Assembly: GCA_025201365.1 (NCBI GenBank)
Contig: JAIXMF010000009.1
Location: 744,001 to 808,000, forward strand
Source of the DNA: Syncephalis plumigaleata
Taxonomy: Eukaryota; Zoopagomycota; Zoopagomycetes; Zoopagales; Piptocephalidaceae
DNA: 64,000 nucleotides
Direction of reading: 5' to 3'
Positions within the stretch are counted from its first letter, which is position 1; every line of letters starts with the position of its first letter. The position numbers were made by a program, and so were the translations under genes. Below, piece by piece: positions 47,465-61,310 of this stretch. A model generated the notes under the pieces. That model worked only from the letters and a program-made list of their open reading frames with translations. It was not told where the DNA came from and did no database searches.

Positions 47465-49229
47465 TTAGAAAAACTCGTCAGAATCATATTCCATTTGTTC
47501 AAAGTTAACCTTGTAGCGTAGTAGACCACCGATACCACCGAATCCCTTTACGAATTGCGCGCCTTCTTGCGATCTGTTCGTGACAAACTCGAGTGCAGTA
47601 CCGAATTCCTTGTAGTGCTCGGTGAACCATTCCAGCAATTGCATTTTATCGACCACTTCCATCTCCTGGCCAGTGCTTGGATCCATAAATAATTCACGAT
47701 TCTTTTCTTGTTCCGGTGTCAAATGAAGCACTGTCTCCTCTGTTGATATCATTCGCATCATTAATAATCGAGTATATTTTACCAATTGATAATCGATATA
47801 GAAGGAAACTTACCGCCTGCTTGATTTTTAAGTACAATACGGCTCATATCAAGATTCTCGAAGATGATCAATGTATGAACAGCACCCAGATCCAATGCCT
47901 ATATAGAGGGGCGTTATTACTATTGCTACAATGGGTTGTGTATTCTATCAATGTCCTACCTTAAGCGTGTCATCAATACCAAAGCAGTATTTGCCAGTAT
48001 CAAGGGAGATCTCGTCAAAGTATTGTTGAATCAACTTCTTTTCTTGTACGAATTTCACATTGGATAACACTTCGCCACTTAGTTCAATGGCCTATATCAT
48101 CATACATGACGCATAGAATTGTTAATATACAACAATAATAGTAATCAATCCTATTTACCTGATTGAATCCGTTTTCACCACCATATGAGACATCCACTAG
48201 TTTGAGCACCTTTGCTTGTAGACGACCGTCAAATACATCGGAGGTACTTAGCACTGACTTGAAATCGGCAGAACCTGCCAGGATCAAACCGGTGACATTG
48301 ACCTTATCCTGAGTGATGAAGCATTGAACGGCAATTTCCGCCACCTTTCTAACGTAGTTGTGTCGACTTTCCTCACGTAAACGAGCGAAACGTAAAGCGG
48401 ACTGACCACCACGGCCTGTATACATCATACATGGAATGGATCAGCAATCATGATATTCGCGATAGCTAGTCATCATCACCACTTACCGTGCTTCTTTGGC
48501 AATTCCACGCTCAACTTGTGCAATATCTCACGAGTGTTACCGCTTAGTGTGCCGAATAGCGTACCATTACCATCCATGACAATGAAACCGAAACGAGAAT
48601 CGGATTCCAACAGTTCAGCAAGTGCTTCAGTATGGAATTTATTGTCACATAGATACAATGACGTGTTGATCGGTCGGAATGGTTCAAATGATATGTTGAC
48701 CTTTTTCTCCTTGCCTTCATCCGTGATAATCGTACCACAATAAACTACTAGACCATTGGGTGGCACTATATGTATATAGAAATAAAGAGAAATCAATACA
48801 AGATTAAACATACGCGTAATAGTAGTAATAACAACATCATCTTACCCTTGGTGTACAGCTTCAATCGCTGTTGCGTCGAAGTAATAGCCGATAATACAGA
48901 CAATCGATTGACACGACTTTTAATATTGGAAGCAGTACCGTATTCATCGGCCAACATACGTGTAACACGATTGATCTGATCTTTAGGTGGAATGATCAAG
49001 AAATCATGGAGGTGCCAGCACTAGAATGCATAGTGTTGTCGTCAGTAACTGCTATTCCCTACTCTCCAGATAGATTGACAAGTATTGACAAGTATGCATA
49101 TCTCTCTCTCTCTTTCTCTTGCTGCTAGACTTACCCGCGAGCAGCCTGTAGACTCTTGATGAGTCGCTTAATCTTCCACATCTCGACATTTTTATCGGTG
49201 CCATTAGCATCTGCTCCTTGTGAACTCAT
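47465..49229 (-). CDS. SUP45: eRF1, eukaryotic translation release factor 1
   Basis: Recognises all three stop codons and triggers peptide release. About seven exons; the start [20 protein letters not shown] matches the family. Key motifs are intact: NIKS in [16 protein letters not shown] and YxCxxxF in YLCDNKF for stop-codon reading, GGQ in [17 protein letters not shown] for peptidyl-tRNA hydrolysis, and the C-domain [20 protein letters not shown] followed by [10 protein letters not shown]. The C-terminus ends YDSDEFF. One frame break near 49003 (MIS to LIIPPKD) fits loss of a T from a T run. Standard stop-codon motifs support use of the normal genetic code in this organism. Confidence 0.95.
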
Positions 49230-49613
49230 AGTGACAAGATACTAGCTGTATAAATAATAGAATAGTAGTAGTAGTACTAGTACTAGATGGTGGTTCTACC
49301 AGTAGCTGAATAAGAGTAAGAGAGGCAGAAAAGAGGAAGAAAAAAGAAGAAATAATAAATGGCTTATCGTTTCTCAGTAACACTCAAGTGGTACACACTA
49401 GTATAGTTATATCGTCTGCGTATACACTATAACAAGAATCCAAAGAGTGGAAAAGAAAGAGAAAATTCGTGTGCGTGTGTGTGCATGTGTGTAGGTGATA
49501 TTTTATATGATTTACTAGATCAGTATTTATGATGCAGATTCCTTTCAAATCTCACTTAGTACTTTCTCTTTATTTTATGCATTACAATCATATGTCATAG
49601 AATATCGTCATGA

Positions 49614-50801
49614 TTACATCATGGTCGTCGGCGTTGTCGCTATCGTTATAACATCTGTTTGACTTTGTAATGGTGATGGCAACACGGTTGATACCCAGTC
49701 AGCATCGGTTAACGCGCTTTGATCTTTCCATTGAGGTATTTTCTAATACAAATAGATTAATAAACAAGTCTACTCCTGTTCATTCATTCATTCACTTACT
49801 GCTGCTACAATGGCATATCGATCTTCACGTACGCTATATTCGCGTAACACCACGTTATCCTCAAATGAATGGTATACACGAGTCTCGTTCATACGAAGTA
49901 GTACGCCATCCACTCGCATAAAGAATCGTTGTAGAATGAAGAAACCAGATGGCATGACTCGCTATCAAATTGTATATAGTTAATTATTACTGCATCTAAA
50001 TAAATCATTATGAGCACTTACTACTTTAACATCAAGCATTGCAGTACCATTATCGGCCAGTTCATCTTCAAATAGAATTACTTGATCAAAGAAATGAATG
50101 GGTTCACGTTGCTTCAATCGTTCATAGTCGATACGATGCGTTGTACTCGGTGTAAACTATAGAGACATCAAGTAACTTGCTACTTAGTACGCTGATGAAT
50201 ATACATCATCATTGTCATCACCAAATTACCTCATAAGATGTTGGAGTAATGGTACCGCGATAGTCTGTAGAGTATGTCCAATCGTACGGTTTAACCGATT
50301 GTATATCCTCTTCCAAATCACTATCATAATAGTTAATAAATGATCGATCATCAATGAATAGATGATTGCTTACTGTGCTTTATTCCAGTCTTCTGCGTAG
50401 GCCACCTGAACACTAGTGGCAGCCTCCTTACTCTTACTTACATGACGTAACGCGTCCAATGCACAGAATTTGAGTTGGAATCCCGTTTTAGTATGTTCAA
50501 CAGTAAGATAGTTATGTCCAAATATCATTTCAGGCATTGGTAGTTCTAGTTCTGCTTCCGCTCTATTAGAATAGTTACTCGCATAATTAGACAAGTACAG
50601 AATAGAGCAAGTCTAGTTAATAAAGGCTTATTACCGGTGAATCTCATCGGAATTGAGTATTGGTCGTTTACACGTTGTAATTCGCCAATCGTGTATTTCT
50701 ATACTACGCAATGGTGGTTCCTCAACAATACGAGGAGTCGCTGCAGCTGCAGCAGGTGAACTACTAGCACTACCTGGACGCTTTAACGGTGTCTGGAACA
50801 T
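49614..50801 (-). CDS. TIP41: TIP41-like protein (PP2A/TOR signalling regulator)
   Basis: Homologue of yeast Tip41 and human TIPRL, which bind PP2A-type phosphatase catalytic subunits and act in TOR signalling. About six exons. Matching blocks: IEIHDWRITTCKRPILNSDE, LPMPEMIFGHNYLTVEH, VKPYDWTYSTDYRGTITP, LKQREPIHFFDQVILFEDEL, RVMPSGFFILQRFFMRVDGV and LLRMNETRVYHSFEDNVVLR. The last exon reads KIPQWKDQSALTDADWVSTV and ends TTPTTMM. The start is the ATG at 50801 (MFQTPLKRPGSASSSPA), which gives a short disordered Ala/Pro leader. The frame is intact. Confidence 0.93.
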
Positions 50802-50981
50802 AATAGTAAGACTAGAGAGAAAGAGAGTAGTAGCAACTCGATATATATATATATATATATTACTGCGTGAAGAATGAAAATGATAACAATCAAGTAAACA
50901 AAATGAATAATAGTAATAAAAATGACACATGTTTATCATTTGAATGAATGAAGATTAATTAATTAGAAATGTCATCGTCGT

Positions 50982-53900
50982 CTAATTTTGACCATCTGAT
51001 GCTTTACGTCGTTCCATACGTCGTCTAGCTGATCCACGTAATGAACCTGCTGACGTCGAGTCTATATCGTCGAATCCTGCCGCGCTCACTTCCTTTAACA
51101 ATTCCCGTGTTCGTATAGACACGGATATGCGACGAGAAGCAGCATCATTATTGCCGACTTGTAATGTGTTGCCACTCTTACTAGAGTTACTACCACTACC
51201 ACTAGTGCTGGTGGTGTTGACTCCTCGGACACCTCGTTTCCGTTTCGATGCCTCAGAATCACTGCCTTTACGTAAGGATTCGAGTAAGGAATCCATAACA
51301 CCTTTATCATCATTCGTATCTAATAAGAATAATATTAGTATCATGTAATAAAACATCTAATGAATAGAGGGGACACCTACCGTCTTTAGCATCTTTGTCT
51401 TGTTGAGCACGTTGTGCCAATTGTTGTGCTCGTTCCTCTTCCGCTTTCTTACGTCGTTCCATACGCTCATCCCTCTCCATTTTGTCTTGATTCTCGCGTT
51501 GTACACGCTACACTAAGCATTAGACATGCTATTCTGCATGAATAATCGTGTTCACCCACCTTGAATGATAGTATAAATGTATGGAAGATGTTAAAGTATT
51601 CGTGGGGTGACATCGTATTAGGATCCTCGCCATACAGTGTTACCGCACGCTCATAGATTTCTTTCATTTCTTGATAGCGTTGATCCAATGCCTCAAATCG
51701 AGCCTTGGCTGTTTCTATGAAATTGTAAACATATCGGTTAAGGTATACATTCTAGTGATGAGTTGCAAACAACAAGCAACATAAAGGATATCTTCATCAC
51801 AGTGCCAAAGGCATCCTCAGGTGATTTACTCTTCTTGCCCTTGTAATGAGTGTCTAATTCCGTTATAATCTCCGAGATACGCACTTTCATCTCATTATAC
51901 TCGAGATTCAATTCCGTAAATGCCACTATTATCAACAGATTAGCTATTCTATTTCTACTTATTCAATCAATGCTTACCTTGACGTGCATCAGATAGTGAC
52001 GCTAATTCATTCATAAATGATAATAAATCAGGGAATTTATTCTCGAGTACAGTAGCCAAAAAGTGTAACAATGTCGTAGAACCATCTTCAGCTTTCGTGT
52101 CGATCAACTAGTAGTTACAATAGACAATAATAGCAATAATGATTAATATATTGCATATCAATGCTATTCAACATTACTTACTCGATTAATACTTTGAATC
52201 TTAATGGCTTGTGCATTACCACGGAATCCTTGACCATTCATGTAGTTACCCATCATTAGAATAACTTCAAGAATCTTGGGGAATGATCGACTGTTTTGCA
52301 GATCAGTTGCAGCACGATGTACTGCCTCCACAGCCTATATTACATATATATATGTATGTGTCATTAGTAAATACACAATTAATGCTATGTAAATACGTAC
52401 ATTATCGACATCAATAAATCGTTCTTCAAATGTTTTACGGAAGTTCATTGCTTGTAAACGTTGTTCATATCGATCAATTTGTATAATCTATAAGAATGAT
52501 TAATAACAAAGTAATTATAATACAATGTTAAATATTACTTACCTCAATCATAAATGCATCTGCACGAGCTAGTCCACTAGTATCATCTGTGTACTTGGCA
52601 AGTGCTACACGCTATAATACATATTATTGTTACTACTCAATATATTATAATGAATAACAAGCAACACTTACTTCTTCCGCTGTAGGTGTAAATGTAGCCA
52701 ATTGACGAAGTAATGGTTCAGTTAACATTTCATGATCAACTGATAGGATTGCCTGTCGAATTTCTGTATTCGAGTATTGCTTAAGACGACTTAATACAAT
52801 ATCTTTATATATGTCATAAATACTTGTTAATGATCGATGCTTATAGTTATATAAACAACACTTACTGATATTCTGGCTGCGTTGTGAATCCAATACAGAT
52901 ATTAGTTTGACTTCTTCCTGTACCTTTTCCGCTATTACATGAACAATTCATTAGTTTGATTGCAAGTGTATGTTCATAGAATGCTTACGTTTTGGTTTAC
53001 GCTCGAATACCTTGGCACTGAACATATCCTCGATCTGGTCAAAGATACCTTCATCGCCAAACACCTTACTGAACATTTCCTCATCTAATTCACGTCGCTC
53101 CATTTCACGTGCCCAAATGGTCTCTTTGAATGCATGGCCAGCCAATTTATCCCATTGAAGTGGTTTGAGTTTGCCACGAGCTGTATATTTGGATTCCTTG
53201 GCAGGTATGATGCCTATAATAGCATGATGTTAGTTTATACGTATATACACACTATTATTATTAGATACTTGCCAGTAGCCATCTTTGGTGCTGATGGTGG
53301 TGGAGGTACATTTGATCCAAATGGAGGAGGAGGAGGTGGCGGTGGCGGTGGAGGTCCCGTCGAAGAAGATGGTGTACCTGGAAGTGGCGGTGGAGGTGGC
53401 GGTGGAGGTCCTGTCGAGGATGGTGTACCTGGAAGTGGAGGAGGGGGAGGAGGAGGTGGCGGTGGCGGTGGTGGTGGGGGAGGTCCTGCTGAAGCAGGTG
53501 ATACACCAGTAGAAGCTGTACCAGGGAAAGGAGGTGGAAGTGGCGGTGGCGGTGGTGGGGGAGGCAGAGGTATAGCTGTATCCTTTGTATCTACTACTGC
53601 AGGTTTCTCCACCGGTAAGCTTGTTGTATCTGGCGTGGCCTCCACTGGACTAGACACCACCACATTTTCGGATTCTTTCTCGTCATCACTCTCCTCATCC
53701 TTACGCTTTTGACGAATCGATTCCATTAATGCCTCGCGTAATGGTTTCGACGAGGACATTTGCGTCTCCTTAATATCACTAAATGAAATGGTCTGACGTT
53801 TACTCGGCGGTACTGGTAATGGTTTCATAGAGCCACTACTGTTACGTCTATGAGATGATGTGGCATCATCAGTCGGTGATGTAGGCGATGTAGGCGATGC

Positions 53901-56702
53901 TAAACCATTACTATCGAATTCTGTAATAACTGCTTGCAATGACTCTAACTTGTCGATAGAACCGGCCAATGATGGTGTACCTGCCAAGCTGAACTTTCTA
54001 CGTGATCGACGACCTGCACCACTTGTTGGCGATGTAATAGGCGATGATGTCGTCGACGATGTCGATGATCCAAATGTTGTATCCTCCTTACCAAATGTTG
54101 TAGCAACTGTTGTTGGTCTAAGCGTTTCAATGAATGCCTTCTTATTACGCATTGCAACAGTGTCAACACCTGAACCTGATAATCTTGGTCGATTGCTCTA
54201 TTATTCATATATACATTGTTATCCCTCTAATTATTGTTATTGTCATCGTTGTAACTAACCTCATTCCATATCATGCCACGATCTTGTTTTAGTTTTTCAA
54301 TTTCCTTTAACAATGCATTATGCGTAATATTTGGTACACCTTGTACAGCTGTTTTACCGGGAATCGCCTTATCATTATCCGGCCATAGCATTTGCTTCAT
54401 AAGACGATTTTCTACGATTAGACTTTCACGCGCATTGACAAGTAGCGTGTTCTCCTCGGCTTCATCCTTCAATGCATCGTACAACTGCTGCAACTGCTTA
54501 TCTTGTTCGCACAATTTCAAATGATATTGCGTACGTAATTGAGACACTTGATCCTGAAGCGATTTAACCGTTGTACGCGACATACGCAATAGATCCTCTA
54601 ATGATTTATTGCGCTCTTGCAACTGGTTCACCATACCATCTAGCAATAGCAATTAGTCTAACATCAACTTGAATCCACGTTGAACAGCCGCCCAATCTAC
54701 GTACCTGCACCCAATTTGACTTGTTGTTCTAGTTCAACATTTCGTTTATGTGTTTGATCGAGTTTCCGCTTGATGGTGACAAAGTCTCGTTGCATTCGTT
54801 GCAACTTCTCCTCGTTATTGAATCCGGAAATAACCGATTTTACAGAAATGCCGTATGTCGTCGAGAATTCATCGTTTATGCCACGACGATCGAGAACAAT
54901 TTGCGTGATTAGACGATCGATTAAATGGAAATACTGTACACGTGTGTCGTCATCGTCGCGCAGCAATAGCAAATGCTGTAGTGCCGATAGTAAATGATCA
55001 TGCGCTTTGGTGCCCTCTACCGATTTGAGCAGTGTCTCCATGATTTCTGCCGGACTATTCATATCAGGCATGGCAAATGCATGGTTAAAGTCCATCAACT
55101 CGGCCTGATCATCTTCTGATTCGCGTTGATACTTGTTCAACTGAAGTATAATCAAGTCATTGGCGAACTCCTTGATCGTACGTAATAGACGTGCCAATCC
55201 ACAGGCATTCAACTGGTTGCGGTAGTGTTGTCGTAGATCGACTTCATCGCACACACCCACGACAGCATTGACTAGAATGATATTTGATAGCTAATAAAAA
55301 GTAGATTAATGTCAAATTATGTATATACCATTTCAACAGATTCTAGTTACTTACCACATACTCTAGTAATTCTCGATCGGATCCTAGACGACGATATTCA
55401 TCGCTAGCACCAACCATACTACCCATACGACCACGACCCTCGATTGTCTGCTCAAGTACTCCCATCCAGGGACCGAAACGATGTCGACTCTGCCGCACCG
55501 ATTGCAACTTGTCCATGGCACGAACGACAAGAGCGTGTCCATGTGGAATATCACAGTAACAAATAAATGTTAACACTTCCGCCACCAATCGACGTGTAAT
55601 AATGCTAGGACTGTCCAAGGAAAGTGCCAAATTGAATATGGACACTTCATTGTTGAGAGCATCGCGTGTACCCCACTATATACATATATACGTAATTAGT
55701 ATTGCTTTTTATCGTACAATTAATGATGACAGATTATAACTAACCTTATTATTAAGTAGTGATTTTAAACATTTAACAATCTCAATCTCAATATTAATTT
55801 CATTTTCTCGTCTAATCCAATGTTTACATTATAGATTAGCTATCCTTATCAAATACATGCTCATTACTTTTACTTACCGATTCATACGACTATTAATAAC
55901 ACCTAATGCATCCCATACAAGTTGTGTGCCTCGTAGATCGATGAATTGACGTACCCATCTATATTGATTATAACAATTAATTAATTATTACTAATAACTA
56001 GGATGTAACTTACGCTATGGGTTGAGTAGTCAAAGAGACACGAAGTGCTGTCCATGTCTTTAGTGGAATACTTCGTACATCTGATTCTGCCATTTTCTTA
56101 ACATAATACTCGGGTGTTGACCGATCCTTACTACCATTACGATTGGCTTTATCCTATTCATATTATTATTACAACTAGTTCTACATACATATGTATATAT
56201 TCATTCACTTACCGCGCTAATCTGCTTGAACTGACTAGATTGAACAATTTTCAATTTGTTTTGAAAAGACATTTCGCGCATTTGCTTTCTTTGTGCTTCG
56301 CCTAATCCCATGGATTCCTATAATCATGCAAACAAACAAAATAGCTTTAGTTTGCAATCCTATACTATTCAGCAGTTATCTTACCATAATTTGCTCTAGC
56401 ATTTCATCGAGTACCGCTTGTTCGCTAGGACGGTCAGAATTCAAACTACCCGAACCATCTGATATATTCGACATTCGACTGGACACGGTAGACGATGCAG
56501 ATAGCGATGAATTACGCGCTTCTGCCCATGATCCCGATGTATGTGACGGCGACATTGGTGTTGCTGAGCCATGTCCACTAGGACCAGTATCGTTACCTGT
56601 CGGCGATACGGTAGGCGCTGATATGGACATGGCCGTCACCGGGGGAGTGATACTACTCTGACTCCCCCCTTTATTACGCTTGCGACGGAAGAACGGCTCC
56701 AT
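50982..56702 (-). CDS. Diaphanous-type formin (GBD-FH3, FH1, FH2, DAD)
   Basis: Rho-regulated actin nucleator for cables and the septation ring. More than 15 exons. The disordered N-terminus (MEPFFRRKRNKGG) leads into GTPase-binding/FH3 armadillo helices (about 56400-54700, with FNLALSLDSPSIITRRLVAE and GINDEFSTTYGISVKSVISG). A coiled coil follows (about 54650-54240), then a Ser/Pro linker, an FH1 region at about 53570-53285 with many profilin-binding Pro runs, and FH2 from LKPLQWDKLAGHAFKETIWA, including MMGNYMNGQGFRGNAQAIKI, to about 51400. A basic diaphanous autoregulatory domain, GVMDSLLESLRKGSDSEASK then RKRG, closes the protein, so autoinhibition through GBD-DAD binding is expected. Confidence 0.92.
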
Positions 56703-57885
56703 CACGAGCGATTTAACCACGCGTGCTAGTCTAACACGTACTCTTTTGATGCAATCCCCGTCGTATAAATAGAATCAAGTTTCTTGTCGTAGTTTATAAG
56801 AAAGAAACAAGTATGCAATTGACTGGTTCAAAACTAAATGGAATAGCGAGTTGACTATAGATAATCAGACCAATACAGTATATTGAAATCTAATAATAGC
56901 TAGCCAACTAGTTAGCAATACCACCAAGTTGATTCAATAATAGATAAATAAACAAGCAGTAGGTGATTAATAGTTGATAATAATAGTGTACTAGTCATCT
57001 GTTCATTCAAGCATCCTCAAATCTATCCACTATGACTATTACTTACCAGTTGTAATAAAGACCTAGACACAAGATAATAGTGCGAGTAGTTGCGTAGATT
57101 CGTTCAATGTTAATAGAAGATACAGAGTATTCACCAACAAGAATACAAAAGATCTGCTTGTCAATGTCACAAAGATGAAACTATTCAACTGGTATATCTT
57201 TCAATCTGTGTACATAAATGTATAGATATAGATATATAGATATATAGATATGCCACTGCTAAGATTAACACTCGTGCACAGCTACTACACGACACGAATA
57301 CAAGGGAATTACAAAAAAAGAATAAGAAGAGAAGGCGAACAGTGTGAGTATGGATAGAAGGGAAAAGAAACGGTGTAGTACAGTGAATACACTTGTGATA
57401 ATATAGTGTGATATTTATTAAATGGGCACATACAAACATACACACATGCATGTATGCATCTATGCCCATTAATCATTTATATAACCATTAGTAACAATCA
57501 TGGTATATTGACAACAATAAGCTTGGCTAGTAATCTATCTAGTATATCGATAACCATCAGCTATTTACTTTAAAATAATCTAACAATAGGTAGATATTAA
57601 TCTTTATAGTCAATGATCATAGGCGTATACATCTTAATATTAAACGAATGCAGTTGAATCATACATATTAACAGGGTAAACTTGTGAAGTACATTTATAA
57701 ATGGATAAAACGTGTAGAACGTTCGCGTCATCTCAAAATAAGCTGCCACCACTCTCCTTTCTTTCTTGCAGTGTCTCCATTGACTATATGCTGTGTCATC
57801 CCATCGACTGGTAACTCGTCTGACTATATCCTACTTCTTCTATTACTACTACTGCTAGTATTATTCACTATACAAGTGACTGGTC
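56703..57885. promoter_or_regulatory. Divergent upstream region of formin and OST3
   Basis: About 1.2 kb between two divergent start codons. It is AT-rich, with TATAGATA repeats near 57225-57250. Short frames lack support. It likely holds both promoters and leaders, possibly with 5' leader introns. Confidence 0.4.
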
Positions 57886-59233
57886 ATGAAGGCATTATCA
57901 CAGATTCTATCGTTTACTCTACTATTCCTATGGCTGGCCTGTGCTTATCATCAAGTACACGCCTCGTTAACGGAAGAGATACAGCAACTAGCTGATCAAA
58001 CACCGGACAATATCGTTGCTCTGGATGATAAGACATTTCCAAAGTTCATTGAGAATGGTCACGACTATTCAGTATTGGTCGTTTTCTCTGTTCGCTCTAA
58101 CGCGTTCAACTGTGAACCTTGCATGTAAGTATATCGCATTAATAGATATATATGTATATAATGCTAAACTAATCTATGTATAGTCGTTTTGAACCAGAAT
58201 ATCAATTGGTAGCCTCAAGTTGGCGAAAGATGGGTTCGCCAAAACCGTTGTATTTTGTTCATGTAGATTTCGGTAACGGTCGTCATACTTTTGGCAAGGT
58301 AATTGATATAATCTCTCTTTCATCCTATGCTAATCAATCTACGTATAGTATAACATTAATGCTGCACCAGCTGCTCTTCTTTTCCATCCAACATCGGGAC
58401 CTGATGCTACTAAGGCGGATCCAATAGTGTATGACTTTGCACGACGGTAAGCAGTACTAATCATTAAGCAGGGAACACTAGAATACTTATTTCTCTTATT
58501 GTAGAGGACTAGGTGCTGAAGATGTATCTGCATTTATTAAACAAACTATGGGCATTGAGGTAGGCTATGACTTGTTCAATAATGATCGCATATTAATGTG
58601 ACCATATCTATTTCTCTATTTATCTATAGATGACTCTTTATAGACCTATTGACTGGCAAAAACACGGTATTAATGCAGCAATTGTGATTGCATTCTTGGT
58701 TGCCCTTCGATTCTCATCGCAATATGTATGGGCTATCCTGTCGAATACTCGTGTCTGGAGTGCAATCACATTGGTATGTCATAGTATTGAGCAGCATAGC
58801 ATTACATCTAACTCATCGATAATGATTTATTCTGCATACATCTAGGTATTCCTGCTTATCATGATGTCTGGCTTTATGTGGAATCAGATTCGTATGCCAC
58901 CTTATCATGGTGGTAGTCCTCAGAATCCGGAATACATCTCTTCAGGATTCCAACAGCAATTTGTTGCAGAAACTCAAATTGTAGCTTTGCTATGTAAGTG
59001 CTCCCTTGATGTATACGCGTGTTATTCCTCGTGTGTGCTTACAGTTTTACATAGATGCTGGATGTGCCTTCGCTACCGTTTCATTAGTGACACGCGTACC
59101 CGCTATCAAGAATAGTATGTTGCAAAATATTGCCGCCCTCGTTTGGACTATTATCCTAGTGGTCATCTACTCATTGCTACTACGATTATTCCGTGTCAAG
59201 AATGGTGGCTACCCATTTAAACTACTATTCTAG
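57886..59233 (+). CDS. OST3: OST3/OST6 subunit of oligosaccharyltransferase
   Basis: Thioredoxin-like subunit of the ER oligosaccharyltransferase that holds substrate polypeptides by mixed disulphides so that N-glycosylation sites stay accessible. Six or seven exons. Signal peptide (MKALSQILSFTLLFLWLACA), lumenal thioredoxin domain with DDKTFPKFIENGHDYSVLVV and the redox pair in FNCEPCIRFEPEYQLVASSW, AAPALLFFHPTSGP, GLGAEDVSAFIKQTMG, then four membrane segments, the last being ALVWTIILVVIYSLLLRLFR, and a C-terminus YPFKLLF. The family's usual pattern of 4 transmembrane helices after the lumenal domain is complete. Frame intact. Confidence 0.92.
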
Positions 59234-59359
59234 ATGTGTGTCTATTGTGTTAGGAATAATAAATGACAAACACATACGTTTATTTACTTTACATTTGTTT
59301 GAATAATCATTCTTTTTATTTGAATTGCACCAGGCAGTTCATTTACAAAGCATAAAGAC

Positions 59360-61141
59360 TTAATTATGCTTTCGTATATTTAATGGTCGATCCGGTCCTA
59401 CCGCGTAGACAATGGCAGCAATGACAAGCACGCCAATTGCACCACTTGTATAACAGAATACTGGTCCTGCTAGCCAGTAAATGGTGCAAGCCAGCATGGG
59501 ACCGGCAGCACGACCAAGTTGACCAAGAGATCGGAAATGACCAAGTGCCATACCGCGAGTTAATTGACTTGCTAATCGTGTAGTAGTAGAAGAGGAATGA
59601 GATATCTCTTTTCTATTGTTGTTGTTGCTGTTGTTGTTATTATTGGTAAGCTCGGCTTCATCATCACATTGCATGGAGGCGAGTGAGGTGAGACAGTTGA
59701 CGACGGTGGCCGATGTAACCGCCAGGAATATAGCGGATATCCATAGCCAACTCTGCTTTCCTGTATGGGCTGATTGTGCCACCGCTAGGAGAGCAATGGC
59801 ACAGGCGATAATGCCTTGCAATACAATACGCTTCTCGCCGATACGATAGGCAGATCGACGTACATAACCACCTTGTACGGCGGCTGATACAATGCCCACT
59901 AGACTTAGAAGCTTTCCATTCTCCATAGGCGTGAATCCATGTACATCGTGTGTCAGGAAGGTGAGCGTATATTCCATTCCCGAGAAGAGGAATAAATGAA
60001 GGAAATGAATACGATTGAGGATGTTTAGATTCTTGTAACGTAATTGCATGGACGATGCTGACGATGCTGTTGCGAGTGTTGCTGGTGATGTTGTTGTCGT
60101 TGTCGTTTTACGATATTGTGATGTTTCATCAAGCCATACCAAGATGATTATCGTCTCGATAATAATCAGTAACGAGGCAAATAGCGCGGCACCCGAGTAT
60201 GGATTTAGATGCCAGTGAGCGAGTGTCGGGAATGTTTGCTGAATATCCCATGAGGCAAAATAGGCACCCATAGCAGGGCCTACGGTAAATCCTATAGCAA
60301 ATGCAATGCCAACCATAGCCTTTAATGATATTAGCACTAGATAGATAGACAAGACAAGACAAACCATTCATATATCCACTGTTTTACATACCAATCCTCG
60401 TGATCGCGTAGTGCGATGTGTGACATCAGTAATAATGGCTACTGCCAGTTGTACATTGCCCTCGGATAGACCACCGACAATACGTGCAAGTAGGAAAACC
60501 GTGAAATCATTAGCGAATGCCCATAGCAAACAGGAAAGTAGATTGCCGATCTAGTAGTACGTAGATAAGTAACAGCTAAGATAGAAACTTGGCATGCTAA
60601 TAGTTAAGCTACTTACCAGCGTGTACAAAAGAACAACACGTCTACCGAATCGATCGGATAAACGTCCAATAACAGGTGATATGATAAACTGAAGAAACGA
60701 GAATAGCGAGCCTAACGCACCACCCAGTAATACCGTATCTAATGGTGATCCACTAGGTCCACGCTTATCTGTAACTGGTGCCGATGCAGTATTGCTGGAT
60801 AGCGTCGATGCTTCACTTGTCCATGTACGAAACCGTGCTATTAACAAGAGTATCTGACCTAGTAATGTATCCTATGTATACATTTATACTATTCATTAGT
60901 CGCTACGTTTATCTATTGCTATATCCATGTCATTAGCTCTTACCTTGCTTTGCCCCTCTTGAGCACGATAGTAATCTATGAGTCGTGGTAACAGTGGCAG
61001 GATAATGGTAAAGGCTAGAATATCCAATAGTAATGTAAGAAACACCACTCGCATAACACGTCGACTATTGGGTTGTATCGTCGTGGCAGACGACGCCGAT
61101 AGAGGAGTCTTGTTCCCAGCAGCAGTAGTAGCAGTAGTCAT
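59360..61141 (-). CDS. Major facilitator transporter, MFSD10/tetracycline-transporter-like
   Basis: Twelve-helix MFS protein of the tetracycline-resistance-like group, closest in look to MFSD10. Four or five exons. The first helix is [20 protein letters not shown], followed by a long loop rich in Ser/Thr, then the MFS signature loop [10 protein letters not shown] between helices 2 and 3, [39 protein letters not shown] and a central loop with a Thr run. The C-terminal half includes [20 protein letters not shown] and [20 protein letters not shown]. An Asn-rich loop (about 59600-59640) is specific to this lineage. Substrate unknown; organic anions are proposed for the animal protein. Convergent with OST3. 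Confidence 0.88.
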
Positions 61142-61310
61142 TCTGTTTAGTGGAAAGGAGAAAGTAAAGCGATAGTTATTATCATGAGAATAGAACGGTA
61201 GTTATACGAGAGGAAAGGAAGGGGCGTTTATATATACGATTGATAGTCCTATTTTTATTAACGGACTCTGTGTAGTACTGTCACAACATCAGATTCCACC
61301 TTTTCAACTA

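Noticed and set aside
53134-53712. Glycine-rich open frame on the plus strand
   Set aside because: It is the antisense shadow of the poly-proline FH1 region of the formin gene.
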